Counted from the first letter of the stretch, positions 21,660 through 33,089 are shown. The stretch: DNA of 64,000 bases from Ariolimax columbianus (GCA_036924085.1 JAVGWX010000005.1:96462730-96526729); one strand, 5' to 3'. Translations and numbers: made by a program. Notes: generated from the sequence alone by a model not told the origin.

Positions 21660-22185
21660 TCCATCACGTTAAGGTCAGGTGCAAAATACGATAAAACATA
21701 ATGACCAATCACCAGGATCAGAAGTAACTTATTGACCAAGACCTCACCTTACCAGGGTCAGATGTACCTTATTGGCCAAGACCCCACCTCACCAGGGTCA
21801 GATGTAACTTATTGGCCAAGACCTCACCTTACCAGGGTCAGATGTAACTTAATGGCCAAGACCTCGCCTTACCAGCGTCAGATGTACCTTACTGGCCAAG
21901 ACCTCACCTTACCAGGGTCAGATGCAACTTACTGGCCAAGACCCCACCTTACCAGGGTCAGATGCAACTTACTGGTCAAGACCTCACCTTACCAGGGTCA
22001 GATGTAACTTACTGGTCAAGACCCCCACCTCGCCAGTATAAGATTTAACATACTGATCAAAACCTCATCTCATCCGGGCCAGGTGAAACAAACTTACCAA
22101 AACCCAACCTTATCGCGGTCAGGTAAAACATGCTGACCAAATCCCCACCTAATCCGGATCCGGTAAAACACACTGACCAAAATCC
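21660..22185. repeat. 40-bp minisatellite
   Basis: About 12 copies; the best block is 21735-22020, a 40-bp unit with AAGACCTCACCTTACCAGGG and TCAGATGTAACTTACTGGCC. Units at the outer ends (21660-21735, 22020-22185) are clearly more decayed. Confidence 0.9.
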
Positions 22186-22404
22186 GACCCCACGTCCGCG
22201 CAGTTCATTTAGAAACATTCTGTTTTTTTTAATCTGGACGAGAGTACCTTCAACTCAACTCAAAAAGGATTTGCCAACCACCAATCACTCACAGGAAGGA
22301 TCAAGGAGAGAACCACCAAATGACATGAAAACACTCCTGCAACACGGAAAACACTAGGTTAGGTACATACAGATACACACACGCATCCAAGCACTTGTTT
22401 ATGC

Positions 22405-22515
22405 GTCCTGATATCGCTCAATGGACTACGGTCTGGGTGGAAAATGGCGCGCCTCCGCCAGTAGAAACTAGTGAGGCAAACATCTAAGCAAAAAAAAAAA
22501 AAAAAAAAAAAAAAG
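22405..22515 (+). mobile_element. Poly(A)-terminated retroposed fragment, unclassified
   Basis: A pure run of about 25 A (22490-22514) terminates a short non-repetitive segment. The tail suggests a retroposed sequence; no tRNA boxes or LINE coding was identified in front of it. Confidence 0.4.
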
Positions 22516-23055
22516 TAACAAGGTGGGGATGGACTTCATGATTCGAAATGGTAGTGAGTCTTCAATGAAGCACTACGGCTAGCTGGAACCACGTCCACCA
22601 CCTTCACTAGACCCTGAGAAATAAGATCAACTGCAAACCTGCTACCGGTGAACATGTGTCGGTAGTTAACAGCGATGGACTTGTTCCGAGTAGAATGAAG
22701 ATGATTCAACGACTGGCTAACTGACTGACTAACAACTATGACAATAAAGAACGCCAACAAACTATTTGTCTTAATGTCAAACGTTGATCTTTACAGAGTA
22801 TAAGGCCGAAACATAGTTGTTGGCTACTTTCAGAAGTTAGTGTCAAAAGACTTTGTGAGCACAAGTAGTGGTGGTTTTTACAGCAATTACGTTTACATGA
22901 TGAAGTTGCCCTCACACACCTCTCTTTAGTTACCCGTTACTGCATGTTTGATAATATGCAATATTTGATTCTTCTGAAACTTTTCTCATCAGACTGATAT
23001 TCTTGATTGATCTCAAGTTACCAGACATGTGATACTACTCTGATGTTTTCTACAG

Positions 23056-23168
23056 GGCTCCTGATATATACCTTCTACAGCCGATATCATAGCATTCACA
23101 GAGAGATGGATGACCAAGAAGTTGTTCTATTTGATGTCTCTCAGATGCCCTCTACCACCATCAACTAG
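23056..23168 (+). CDS. SLC7 transporter-like gene, terminal exon f
   Basis: Completes Gly685 and encodes GLLIYTFYSRYHSIHREMDD then QEVVLFDVSQMPSTTIN and TAG at 23166-23168. GLLIYxxYxxxxS is the final helix end of CATs (SLC7A14 type GLLIYFGYGIWNS), followed by a short cytoplasmic tail. Acceptor TTTTCTACAG|GG, phase 1, matching exon e. No clear AATAAA was found in the following kilobase; the 25-bp array at 23370-23715 may lie in the 3' UTR. Confidence 0.93.
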
Positions 23169-23364
23169 AGCTTGTTTCCGATGGCTTTTCGTAGTTCTAA
23201 CCAAGTTTTACACCGGAATACTTTCTTAGTAGGGCTTGTATATGACTAAACCGAGAACACAATTACTGCCATATTTAGAGCATGCCGAAAGCGACGACTA
23301 GCAGTATGAAATAACATTTGAATGGTAGAATACTCTATGTTTGTGACAAATACGAGAATAGGAC

Positions 23365-23720
23365 GACAACCACAGTATGAGCATAGGCCGACTCTGAGCA
23401 TAGGCCAACAGCCACATTATGAGCATAGGCCGACAGCCACATTATGAGCATAGGCCAACAGCCACATTATGAGCATAGGCCGACAGCCACATTATGAGCA
23501 TAGGCCGACAGCAACATTATGAGCATAAGCTGACAGCCACATTATGAGCATAGGCCGACAGCCACATTATGAGCATAGGCCGACAGCAACATTATGAGCA
23601 TAAGCTGACAGTAACATTATGAGCATAGGCCGACAACAACATTATGAGCATAAGCTGACAGTAACATTATGAGCATAGGCCGACAGCCACGTTGCGAGCA
23701 TAGGCCGACAGCCATATTGC
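23365..23720. repeat. 25-bp minisatellite downstream of the SLC7 stop codon
   Basis: About 14 copies of ACATTATGAGCATAGGCCGACAGCC-type units (25 bp), 200 bp after the stop codon. Related single motifs (GAGAATAGG..) recur at 23346, 23792, 24103 and 24201, suggesting a larger decayed duplication extending to about 24.3 kb. Confidence 0.9.
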
Positions 23721-24484
23721 GATCGGGCCTTAGATATGGCTGACTGTGCGGTCAAATCCCATTTTGAGGGTTGAAGTTTCTATGCGTTTGACAAACGAGA
23801 ATAGGAACAACGCCATACTGAAAGTATATATTGTAACAGACAACTAACTATGTAGTGTTTCTCCTATAATGGACACGAGTCTCTTAAAGTGTAACCGGTG
23901 CATGGGATACGAGGAGTATCACAGATTAGTAACACTGTAACCTGCTAGGGTTGTAGTTGGAAGCGACTAAAGTGTCTAGGGGATGGAGTTGCCACCTCAT
24001 CTTGTAGAAACATGTAGCAACCACAAACTTGAGAACGTGTCAGTATTTTTAGACATATACTCCACAGGGAGTTCGAGATGGTTTGATTTTGATGATGGCA
24101 GAGACAAGAATAGAGCCCCTGCCATACTCCGAGCATATTGTGCATGACAACTAACAACTGGGTTGATCCCCTCTGCTGAAGCAGATTCTCTGTCTCTGAC
24201 AGAGATGAGAATAGGCTGGCGATAACACTGAGCGCATGTCGTAAGAGGCAGCAAAAAGGCTGGTCTAATCCTTACTATTAGCATTACATACATTCGTCTT
24301 CACACAGGTTGAGACTCTGCTGAGTGTGCATTAGCCTTCCAAGTTGAAAAGAATCATCAAGAAACAATACCAGTACATGCTATAGGGAGGAAACCGTTAA
24401 TGACTCATCTTCTATAGCACTGAAATATACGGAAGAAGTGTTAGATGAAAGAGAAGAGATCTAGTAACCAATATCCATGACATG

Positions 24485-24690
24485 ACACTTCAACGATTCA
24501 TTAATGCACGGCTCTATTAGACGTCAAATAATGACCTTACCAGCTGTAAAAATAACACTTCGTCAATTCGTTATTGTACTACTCTATTAGATACCAAGCA
24601 ATCACTTTAGCAGCTATGAATATGATACTTCGCCAATACATTACTGGACGACTCTTTTAGACGCCAAGCAATGACCAGCTGCAAATACTT
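24485..24690. repeat. Decayed tandem repeat, about 70-75 bp unit
   Basis: Three imperfect copies sharing ACACTTC..CAATTC.TTA, ACTCTATTAGA..CCAA and CAATGACC..AGCAGCT-type landmarks. Confidence 0.7.
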
Positions 24691-25275
24691 TCATATTAAT
24701 GTTCTGACACATACCATACAATACAAAATAATGCAGCCCGTATCGTGGCTAATCAAGACTGATTGCCCCAACAGATGGTCTACGCGCCTTCATATTACCA
24801 AATGGATAAAAGCAACTACAGATAATGATTCAGTGACCGCACAATGACGAAAAACAAAACAACATCTACCATACGGTCAGTATAACTGTAGACCGAAGCG
24901 TGGCGAGACCAGGGTAGGAACTCTGCTAGTTTGAGGCAAGCGCTATAATCACTATACCGACCAGACGCCAATATAAACTAAACAGATAAACCCGATTTTC
25001 AGAACATAACTCAAACCCCGTCACTGGTTTTCACAGAACTGCTGATATACATGTCTGTGTTGTCGGAGACGCTTGATTGTTTACGGAAATGTCAAACATT
25101 GAACCGGAAGAGGAAGCTGCATACCGGGGCGGAGATGGGAGAGGTGAAGAGAGGGGAACTAAAGAACGCCCAGTGAACAGGCAACATGACAGGGGTCAAT
25201 GAAAGAGCACGTACAATAAGATGGATGGAGAGAGCTGCCAGAAAAGTGGATAGGAGAATGAGAGATTGGGTGAGA
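24691..25275. other. Intergenic, nothing firm
   Basis: A possible tRNA-like inverse head at 24895-24980 (A-box-like TATAGTGATTATAGCGC on the minus strand) is too weak to call. No exon seen. Confidence 0.4.
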
Positions 25276-25279
25276 TAGA

Positions 25280-26222
25280 GAGTGGAGTGGTATACTGAGA
25301 GAGGGTGGGGTGGTATACTGAGAGAGAGTGGAGGGGTATACTGAGAGAGGGTGGGGTGGTATACTGAGAGAGAGTGGGGTGGTATACTGAGAGAGAGTGG
25401 GGTGGTATACTGAGAGAGAGTGGGGTGGTATACTGAGAGAGAGTGGGGTGGTATACTGAGAGAGAGTGGGGTATATACTGAGAGAGAGTGGGGTGGTATA
25501 CTGAGAGAGGGTGGAGTGGTATACTGAGAGAGAGTGGGGTGGTATACTAAGAGAGAGTGGGGTGGTATACTGAGAGAGGGTGGGGTGGCATACTGAGAGA
25601 GGGTGGGGTGGTATACTGAGAGAGAGTGGGGTGGTATACTGAGAGAGGGTGGGGTGGTATACTGAGAGAGAGTAAGGGGGGTATACTGAGAGAGGGTGGG
25701 GTGGTATACTGAGAGCGAGTGGGGTGGTATACTGAGAGAGGGTGGGGTGGTATACTGAGAGAGAGTGGGGTGGTATACTGAGAGAGGGTGGGGTGGTATA
25801 CTGAGAGAGAGTGGGGTGGTATACTGAGAGAGGGTGGGGTGGTATACTGAGAGTGAGTGGGGTGGTATACTGAGAGAGGGTGGGGTGGTATACTGAGAGA
25901 GAGTGGTATGGTATACTGAGAGAGGGTGGGGTGGTATACTGAGAGAGAGTGGTATGGTATACTGAGAGAGGGTGGGCGGTATACTGAGAGAGGATGGGGT
26001 GGTATACTGAGAGAGGGTGGGGTTGTCAACTGTGAGAGGGTGGGGTGGTATACTGAGAGAGTGGGGGTGGTATACTGAGAGAGGGGGGTGGTATACTGAG
26101 AGAGGGGGTGGTATACTGAGAGAGGGTAGGATGGTATATTGAGAGAGGGTGGGGTGGTATACTGAGAGAGAGTGGGGTGGTATACTGAGAGCGAGAGTGG
26201 GGTGGTATACTGAGATAGAGTG
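25280..26222. repeat. 23-bp GA-rich minisatellite, about 40 copies
   Basis: Unit GTATACTGAGAGAGAGTGGGGTG (23 bp, variants GAGAGGGTGGGG and GAGAGCGAG), remarkably homogeneous from 25288 to 26215 and ending in purine-rich DNA with about 13 G near 26251. Minus-strand ORFs of 451 and 305 codons are products of the repeat, not genes. Confidence 0.95.
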
Positions 26223-26759
26223 GCGGAGAAAATGGAGGGAATTGGGACTGGGGGGGGGGGGGGGGGTAAGATATGGCAGAGAGAATGAAAGTGTGACAGA
26301 GAGAATGAGAGTTGATGGAGGAAAGTGTAAGAGGGTTGGTAAGAGAGTGAGATAAAATCTAACAGCGTAGTCAGTAAAAGAGTGGCGGAGATAACGAGAG
26401 ACTGATGGAAAGAGTGAGAGTGTGGCGGCGATAATGGGAGAGAGCAAGAAAGTGACGGAGACAAGAATAGAATTTGAGTAAGAAAATGGATGAGATACTG
26501 AGATTGTGGTGGAGTTAGTGGCGAACAGAGCGAAGGAGTGGATGATGTAGCAACTGAGTAAAGGATAGAGAAAGAGAGTGGTAGGATGTTTACCTAATGG
26601 TAGAGATAATGAGAGAGTGACAGGGAGAATAAGCTAGGAGTAACATAAAGAGTGAGTGAAAGGTGGAGATAGTGAGCGAGTGAAAGAGAGAGTCAGTGAA
26701 TTCAGGAAAGACGGCATTGTGAGAAATGTGTTATCGTTGGCATAAACAATCTATAGAGT

Positions 26760-27034
26760 AAAAGGTACTGATTGATCGATTACTTGTTTCATTGCTTAAG
26801 TGAATGGTGTTTAAACCAATGAGCGAGTCATTGATTTATTGAGTGAGTACATGCGTTAGTGATTAATTCTTTGAGTTGATGCTTAATGGTTGAAAATGTT
26901 GAATGACCTTTTGAGTTATTGAACGATTGTTTGAAATATTGTGCCTTTGATTGAGTCGTTATTTGAATTATTCAGTGATTGTTTAACCTATTAACCTAAA
27001 GTTTGATTTCTTAAGTTACTGTTTGAGCACAGGT
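26760..27034. repeat. Degenerate TTGAATTATTGAGTGATTG repeat, left part
   Basis: Highly decayed 20-30 bp units (GTTTGAAATATTG, GAGTTATTGAACGATTG). The same kind of sequence resumes at 28050-28460, on the other side of the inserted LINE. Confidence 0.7.
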
Positions 27035-27046
27035 ACTATTGATTGG
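27035..27046. repeat. Target-site duplication, left
   Basis: ACTATTGATTGG, identical to 28038-28049. Confidence 0.9.
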
Positions 27047-28037
27047 AGGAAAGGAGGTTCCAGAATTAAGATATGCAGATGACACAGTTATGCTGTCAAA
27101 CAGCGCTGAAGACCTAAAAAAGAAAAGAAAAAAAGAAAAACATAGAAAATGTCCATCGTCACACCAACCCAAAATCACTATTTGTAATGAGGAAATTGAA
27201 CACCTGGATTACTTTGAATACCTTGGCTCTTTGAAAACAAACGATGGGGACTGTGCAAGTGAAATAGGGAGACGAATGTTCATAGAAACTGAATAGCACG
27301 CAAAATGTGTGACACAATGCTAACAAAGAATTAAAATTGAAGATCCTAAGAACGTGTGTATTCCCTGTGGCAATGTACAAATGCGAAACATGGACCATCA
27401 CACAAATATTAAGAGAGAGGATAGAGGGTTTCGAGACAAAAAGCTATAGAAGAATCCTAAATATACCTCGGGGAAAGAAAACAACAAATAAAGCTATCCA
27501 GTAAGATCTGAGTCGAAGAAAACTGGCTTATAAATCAAGATATGTCTCGGAAACAAGTATTTCGGTCACATTAGGAGCCATGAGAAACTGGAAAAGGCAG
27601 TTTTGGAGGGCATTGTTCCAGGAAGACGAGGCAGAAGCCGACCAAGCCGTACATGGACACAAGACATCAAGGTCACCCTAAACATGAACATGGAACAGGC
27701 GAGTATACTTTAAGCTGATCGAGACATTAAGGTCACCCTAAACATGAACATGGAACAGGCGAGTATACTTTAAGCTGATCGAGACATCAAGGTCACCCTA
27801 AACATGAACATGGAACAGGCGAGTATACTTTAAGCTGATCGAGACATTAAGGTCACCCTAAACATGAACATGGAACAGGCGAGTATACTTTAAGCTGATC
27901 GAGACATCAAGGTCACCCTAAACATGAACATGGAACAGGCGAGTATACTTTAAGCTGATCGAGACTCCTACCGAATGGCTGGGATGGGAGCGACGTTCTG
28001 TCAAAGGACATGCTACATGATGAAGATGATGAGAGTG
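27047..28037 (+). mobile_element. 5'-truncated LINE insertion with 12-bp target-site duplication
   Basis: Flanked by ACTATTGATTGG at 27035-27046 and 28038-28049. Encodes VPELRYADDTVMLSNSAEDL (RT palm with intact YADD, 27059-27118), HLDYFEYLGSLKTNDGDCAS (27201-27260), then broken frames with GHIR (about 27565) and GRRGRSRPSRTWTQDIK (27626-27672), the RT thumb/C-terminal pattern of RTE- or L1-like LINEs. An internal deletion removes residues between the YADD block and the YLGS block. Ends in a GATGATGATGAG tail. It split an older TTGA-rich repeat (26.76-28.46 kb). A 60-bp unit near its 3' end is amplified five times (27661-27960). Confidence 0.92.
27664..27963. repeat. 60-bp x5 array inside LINE 3' end
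   Basis: Five units of exactly 60 bp containing AAGGTCACCCTAAACATGAA and CAGGCGAGTATACTTTAAGC. They are identical except one site that alternates C,T,C,T,C (CATCAAGG/CATTAAGG), so the last step was duplication of a 120-bp dimer. Derived from the LINE C-terminus (TWTQDIKVTLNMNMEQA). Confidence 0.97.
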
Positions 28038-28049
28038 ACTATTGATTGG
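28038..28049. repeat. Target-site duplication, right
   Basis: ACTATTGATTGG, identical to 27035-27046. Confidence 0.9.
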
Positions 28050-28460
28050 GTCATAATTTGCAATACTGTTTGATCTTTGAAATTATCGAGCGGTTGTTTG
28101 TATTATTGTTCTGAATATTAAGTGACTGTTCTAATTATTAAGTTGTTGTTTGAAATATTGAGTGATTGTTTGAATTTTTGAGTGATTTAACAAATATTTA
28201 GAGTGGTTCTTTGAATTATTGAGTGGAGTATTATAAATTGTTGATGTTTTTTTCAAATAACGAGTGATTTATTACCTATTGTTTGAATGAATGTTGGAAA
28301 TATTAAGCGATTTGTAGTTCTTGATAGTGTGATTTATTCCATGTTTGTTTGACAAAGAGTGTAATTGAACAATTGTTTGATTGCGTGATTGAATAATGAA
28401 CCATTTGTCTGATCGATGAGTGATCAATTAATATATGTAATTTTATTGATTTGCTGATCA
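28050..28460. repeat. Degenerate TTGA repeat, right part
   Basis: Continuation of the array at 26760-27034 (GTTTGAATTATTGAGTG-type units), interrupted by the LINE. Confidence 0.7.
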
Positions 28461-29430
28461 AAAACTGCGAATGGATAATTATAAATGTTTTTTGGGAATC
28501 AAATGTTGATGTTTGCTGAAACTACATATGTCATTTAGCAGTGTCTATCCTGTTCAGTAATCAAACTTACCACCTGCAGGTCAGCTAACTTTTTAACCGT
28601 ATTGGAAGTCACATGAGATGACCGGGGGGGGGGGGGGGGAGGGGCGGTGGTGCCCCCAAAATACATCATCCTGGTGGTCATAATTTGCCTATGTACTCCA
28701 TGTGAAGTATAGGCTACCACTGTAGGGACTCCTTCAGAATGAAGTCTATTTCCAAATATTTGCAATCATTCACTGTTTCGTTCCAATGTGAAGTATAAAG
28801 TGTAAATTCCAGATAGTCTTTTTACGGGAAGCCTTGATTCGAGCTTTTAAGTTTGTTGATTACAATACAATAGCAATGTTTTTAAATGATGAGGTTACTA
28901 GACCTATCCACACGTCTTATTAGCCACCTTTTACGAGATAATTGGAAAGTGATAGTTGCCCTATTTTCTTTGACGGAGATGGTACATCCGCATGTCTGAT
29001 GAGTAGGGCTCAAGGAGACTGCGTACAAATGAAATGGTTGGACAATGGATACTAGAGCCCTATCTTTCTAACGGACTGACAAGCGCAGGGGCGAAATGAA
29101 AGCAATAAATGTCGTTGAAGATTGTCATCCTTCTTAGATCCTCGAACTGTAATTGACAAAGCGATGAGATAATATCTCGTGACTTCCTTCACTGCAGCAA
29201 CACACACCCTCCACTTTGCTATGCCTGAGACCTCCATCGTTTGCTGCTACACATCTGGTTCGGGATTTTCATTTCGACTTTTAAAATTTCTTCTACACAA
29301 CTTTGTTTTATGCCGGCATTTTTCTGGTGACCATATCATGACAGTTTTGAGAATACAATGTATCAATTTTGAATGTCAACAAACGATGACAGCATGCTAA
29401 TATATAAATGCATTTATCACATGATATTAT
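28461..29430. other. Intergenic, no gene recognised
   Basis: A run of about 15 G at 28624-28639 is the only notable feature. ORFs in this stretch match nothing known. Confidence 0.5.
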
Positions 29431-29880
29431 CAGAAGCAATTAACACTGAGGAGGGACGATTGGACAGGGAAATCGAAACCAGATGTCGTGAAGCAAGTAC
29501 ACCAGATCTACCAACTTTAGCAGCTTCTCAAATATCAGGACATGAGTATACAGGCCAAACGTCAACTGATCAGTACAATTTTCTCAGTGTCAAACATGAC
29601 CTCTGCCCAAGGCAAAGGAAAATAAAATTGCAACTTGTAAAATGAAATGCTTTAGAAAAGTCATAAATGTAACCTGAAGAGACAGAATGAGAAACAACAT
29701 CAGAAACAGTGTGAGAACATCCAGCCAAGAATACATGCATGGACAGAAGGTTAAGTGGTTTAGCTGTCTTATGAAAATGAAACCAGATTGGCTGCCATTA
29801 AAAACATACAACAGCAGGAGTTCAGGGTTCAAAGCAAAGAGGAGACCACGAAGCAAATGGATAAGAGTAGTAAGTAGCGT
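29430..29880 (+). mobile_element. LINE RT C-terminal remnant
   Basis: GRLDREIETRCREAS (29454-29498) resembles the IDxEIxxRIxKAS block after the RT palm. After frame breaks, RMRNNIRNSVRTSSQEYMHG, QKVKWFSCLMKMKPDWLP and KAKRRPRSKWI match the RRDRxRNxxIR...KLKWFGHVxRMxxxRLP...GKRxRGRPRKRW pattern. Dead copy, type undetermined. Confidence 0.75.
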
Positions 29881-31222
29881 GTCATTTGCAAAACGTCGTT
29901 TCACACGCAAAGAAGAAATTTTATTTCTACAGAAATCCGAGCCCTATATAAACGCTGGCGGACATATCAAACGGAATGGTGACTTTGTCGAACAATGATA
30001 TATTTATGTTTCACTTTTTAGAATAAATTTACCCAAAAAAACATATTTACGGTTTTTATTTGAAGCCCCCTCGTACATCTCAGTAAATTCCAGAACGCTT
30101 AAGGGAAATACTGCAAGCGATGGTAACCAAATTAACTTACATTCCTTATCACGACCCGTAAAAGTGTTTTCAATCGACTTTTCAAATTCCTCTTTGCTAG
30201 AGACCGTCTTCATGAAATAGAAAAGAGAAACACTCTATATTTGGACAAGAAACTTGCGGCAAAATTGATTTAACGACCAACTCGTTGTTCAAATATTTGT
30301 CGAATAACTCTGAGAGAAAAGAAAATACAAGGTTACTTCCCTTTGATGAATTGTTTTGCTACTGAGACTAAAGCCATCGAGTAAAGGTCAAGATTGAAAG
30401 GAAATTGTCATATTGCCAAATGGTTTAAGATAGACACAGTACAGAAAATTCTGCCAAGGATGAAGTGTTAGAGACTTCATTGTACTATTCCTCAGTTGTT
30501 TATGAACTAAGGTGATCGGTTCCCTTCTTCGTTGTCTTTCCATGTATCTTAGTAATCCAGGTACCTATTTACAGATGGGTCACCTGGCGTATGTCGATAA
30601 CGGAGAATCAAATCTGACACCCTTTGTGCCAAGAAACCAACGTCCTAGCACACCTTTACTCAGACTCTCACAAAATAGTTTGAACTAAATACAAACACAT
30701 AAAAATAATTTTTAAATAACCAGCATTAAAACTGAAGTCAAACAAGTGATCTGGTTCGTCTTCTTTGTCTGATCTTTTCCTATCTTTATACACATGCAGC
30801 GACAACTTAAGCCAGAATACTTACAGGAAGCCTATAGCAACACCCCTGAATGCGTTATTGCAGTCGCAATTATTGTAGCAATTTCTGTTACATGAAGATG
30901 TTGCTAGTACCGTACACACGTTGAAAATAGTTTTATTTTCGATAATCTTGGAAGGTTTCAGTAATTGTGATCTAAATTCATTGAGTACTATTCGGGTGAC
31001 CCCATTTCTTTCAATCGTCATCAAAAACTTTCTGTGCTACACAGATCTTAAACAAATGAGCACCAAGCCACATGTGACGTACCATCAGTTCTAGCTCTCA
31101 CCACGAGTTTCCTGCTACTTTCATGTATGTCTCGAGCTCTCTTCTCTGCCTGTCTTTTGGTCTGCCTCTCTCTCTCTCTATTTATCTTGAACAAAGAATA
31201 TCTTGTGATGTCATCAGCTGAT
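29881..31222. other. Intergenic, mostly unassigned
   Basis: Apart from a degenerate SINE at 30530-30680, no coding frames match known families. Confidence 0.5.
30530..30680 (-). mobile_element. SINE family B, degenerate inverse copy
   Basis: Minus-strand reading shows a tRNA-like stretch with B-box-like AGATTTGATTCTC, then TTATCGACATACGCCAGGTG and CATCTGTAAATAGGTACCTG, matching GAGCTGTAAATGGGTACCTG of the 16.2-kb copy. Confidence 0.6.
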
Positions 31223-31227
31223 TTCCT

Positions 31228-31410
31228 AAATGTGTGTTCTATCAAACACCATCAACTTCTCCTTATCCTATGCCCCACTGATATCTGTCTGGTTCTGTCC
31301 AACACCATCACCTTCTCCTTATCCCATGCCCCACTGATATCTGCCTAGTTCTGTCCAACGCCATCACCTTCTCCGTATCCCATGCCCCACTGATATCTGC
31401 CTGGCTCTGT
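31228..31410. repeat. 56-57 bp tandem repeat, three copies
   Basis: Units contain ACACCATCACCTTCTCCTTA, CCCATGCCCCACTGATATCT and GCCTGGTTCTGTCC. Nearly identical copies. Confidence 0.9.
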
Positions 31411-32030
31411 CCAACATTTCTGCATGTCATCTCACCTTTCTGCACTACCATCCATGTATGGAAGTACGTACGTCTTTCGTAGCTTGATGGTTGTTTTCTT
31501 CCTTCCCTGCTTATTGTACTCTATGTTCAGATCCATACAATAGAACAAGCTTTACACTGGATTTGCAGATTTGTGTATTTCTGTTAAGGTTAGTCTCTGT
31601 TGATTTTCTGAAGTTCTCCACTGCAATCTAAGTTCTTCTCGGCCTAATTCCTAGGGGCCCCCAAAACTATTGGGCCTATATGTGTGCTGTACTTATAGTT
31701 TATGTAAAGAATACCACTACAAACACTACAATGTTTGATTTAGGAGAGGTAAAGTAGGTCGATACATCAGGCTGCCCCAAGAGGAGGTAAGTAATATAGT
31801 CAGACCTGATCTCCAGAGTGAGAATGAGGAGGCTAAGAACTATGGAGCACGGCGACAACGAGTGATGGTGGGAGTGAGAGTAGAGCAAGGGGCAGTGCAG
31901 TTGGAGTTCAAAGAGTAGGTTTCAAGAAAGTGGTTCAGAATAGGAACATACCGTGAGTATAATTTGCCGTCCTTTGTGTAAGGGGGAATTAGATGTAAAG
32001 ATGGATTGGCGGGAATTATGGTGGTGGTGA
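31411..32030. other. Intergenic, no gene recognised
   Basis: No motif or exon identified. Confidence 0.5.
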
Positions 32031-32034
32031 TAAG

Positions 32035-32285
32035 AATTTTGATAATGGTGATGATGACAATGATAGTGATTATGATATTGTGGGCAAAAGAGGATATGGC
32101 TATTATGATGTTGATGATGGTGGTGATGATATGATGATGATGGTGATGATGTTTTGATGATTTTATGATGATGGTGGTGATGATGTTATGATGTTGTTAT
32201 AATGATGTTAAGATGATATAAGATGATGTTAAGATGATGATGGTGATGACGATGATGATGACATCGATGATGATAACAATGATTC
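32035..32285. repeat. GAT/ATG-rich microsatellite
   Basis: Interrupted (GATGAT)n with TGGTGATGATG and TTATGATG segments, typical of a decayed LINE tail or simple-repeat expansion. Confidence 0.9.
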
Positions 32286-32389
32286 CTATCTCTGAATCAC
32301 AACTTAGGTTCGTTATGTATTTGCTCTAGCTGTATTCATCCATTTTATCTCCATTCTTCTTGACACTTACTTCCACTTTACCTTTGAAA

Positions 32390-32600
32390 AAAGTGGCGTA
32401 ACGAGGTAAAGTGTTCGCTTCGAGTGCTGGAGGTCCCGGGCTCAAATCACGACGAAGACGCATTTTTATACTTAGATAATCCGCTAAACAATGTCCCCTG
32501 ATTTCTTAGTAGTAAGACCAGACACTGGTGGTCAGTGGCGCGCATGTTAAAAATCATTTGCCAGTTGGAAATCGTAAAGAGTATACTTAACGGCCGCTGC
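32390..32600 (+). mobile_element. Probable tRNA-derived SINE, separate family
   Basis: Head GTGGCGTAACGAGGTAAAGT (A-box-like) and GTCCCGGGCTCAAATCACG (B-box-like) spaced about 40 bp apart, followed by an unrelated body. No second copy in the window, so it is a weak call. Confidence 0.45.
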
Positions 32601-32804
32601 TCGGGGGAAATTCAAGTTAAATATCTAGTCAAATTATTCTAGGGATTCTCGCCTCCCAGAGAATAAAGGGGACAATGTGGCTATAACATCAGGTCTTGGT
32701 TAGTGGACCGGTATAGATGGCGTCTGACAGGCTTGGGATCTACCTTGTTCTACTGTACACTTCCACCACCACCAGTTCCCAAAAAAAGCAATCTTATATT
32801 CCAG

Positions 32805-33089
32805 GTTCTACAACCTAACGTTTGGGAACAGACACTGGGATTGATCTGGCAAGCCACCAGCGGATCTTCGCCTGCAACAAATTATGAAACAAAGGAGGTC
32901 ACACCTTCCACGACGTCTAACAACATAAGTGGACTGAAGATAGAAAGATATAACGAAATAAACGTCGTTCTGTTCTGTTTGGTGACACTTTATCGATATC
33001 ACCGAGTTCGTGCTCTCTCTTATCACACGATGAAGGTTGTGGATACAGAAGGACGCTGTAGCTTGCAGGTGGTACACACTCTTCTACAG
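32805..33089 (+). CDS. Candidate exon of unknown gene
   Basis: A 285-nt open frame bounded by TATATTCCAG| and ACACTCTTCTACAG|GTAATG, phase 0 at both ends, giving 95 residues: VLQPNVWEQTLGLIWQATSG at the start, a Ser/Thr-rich middle with two possible N-glycosylation sites, and a hydrophobic VVLFCLVTLYRYHRVRAL near the end, possibly a membrane segment with positive charges after it. I recognise no family. Two good splice sites and the non-repetitive composition favour an exon; no partner exons were found, so it may equally be chance or transposon-derived. An alternative donor lies at 33066-33070. Confidence 0.35.

Noticed and set aside
25092..26464. Minus-strand ORFs of 451 and 305 codons
   Set aside because: Low-complexity reading of the 23-bp minisatellite; both overlap the same array in different frames.
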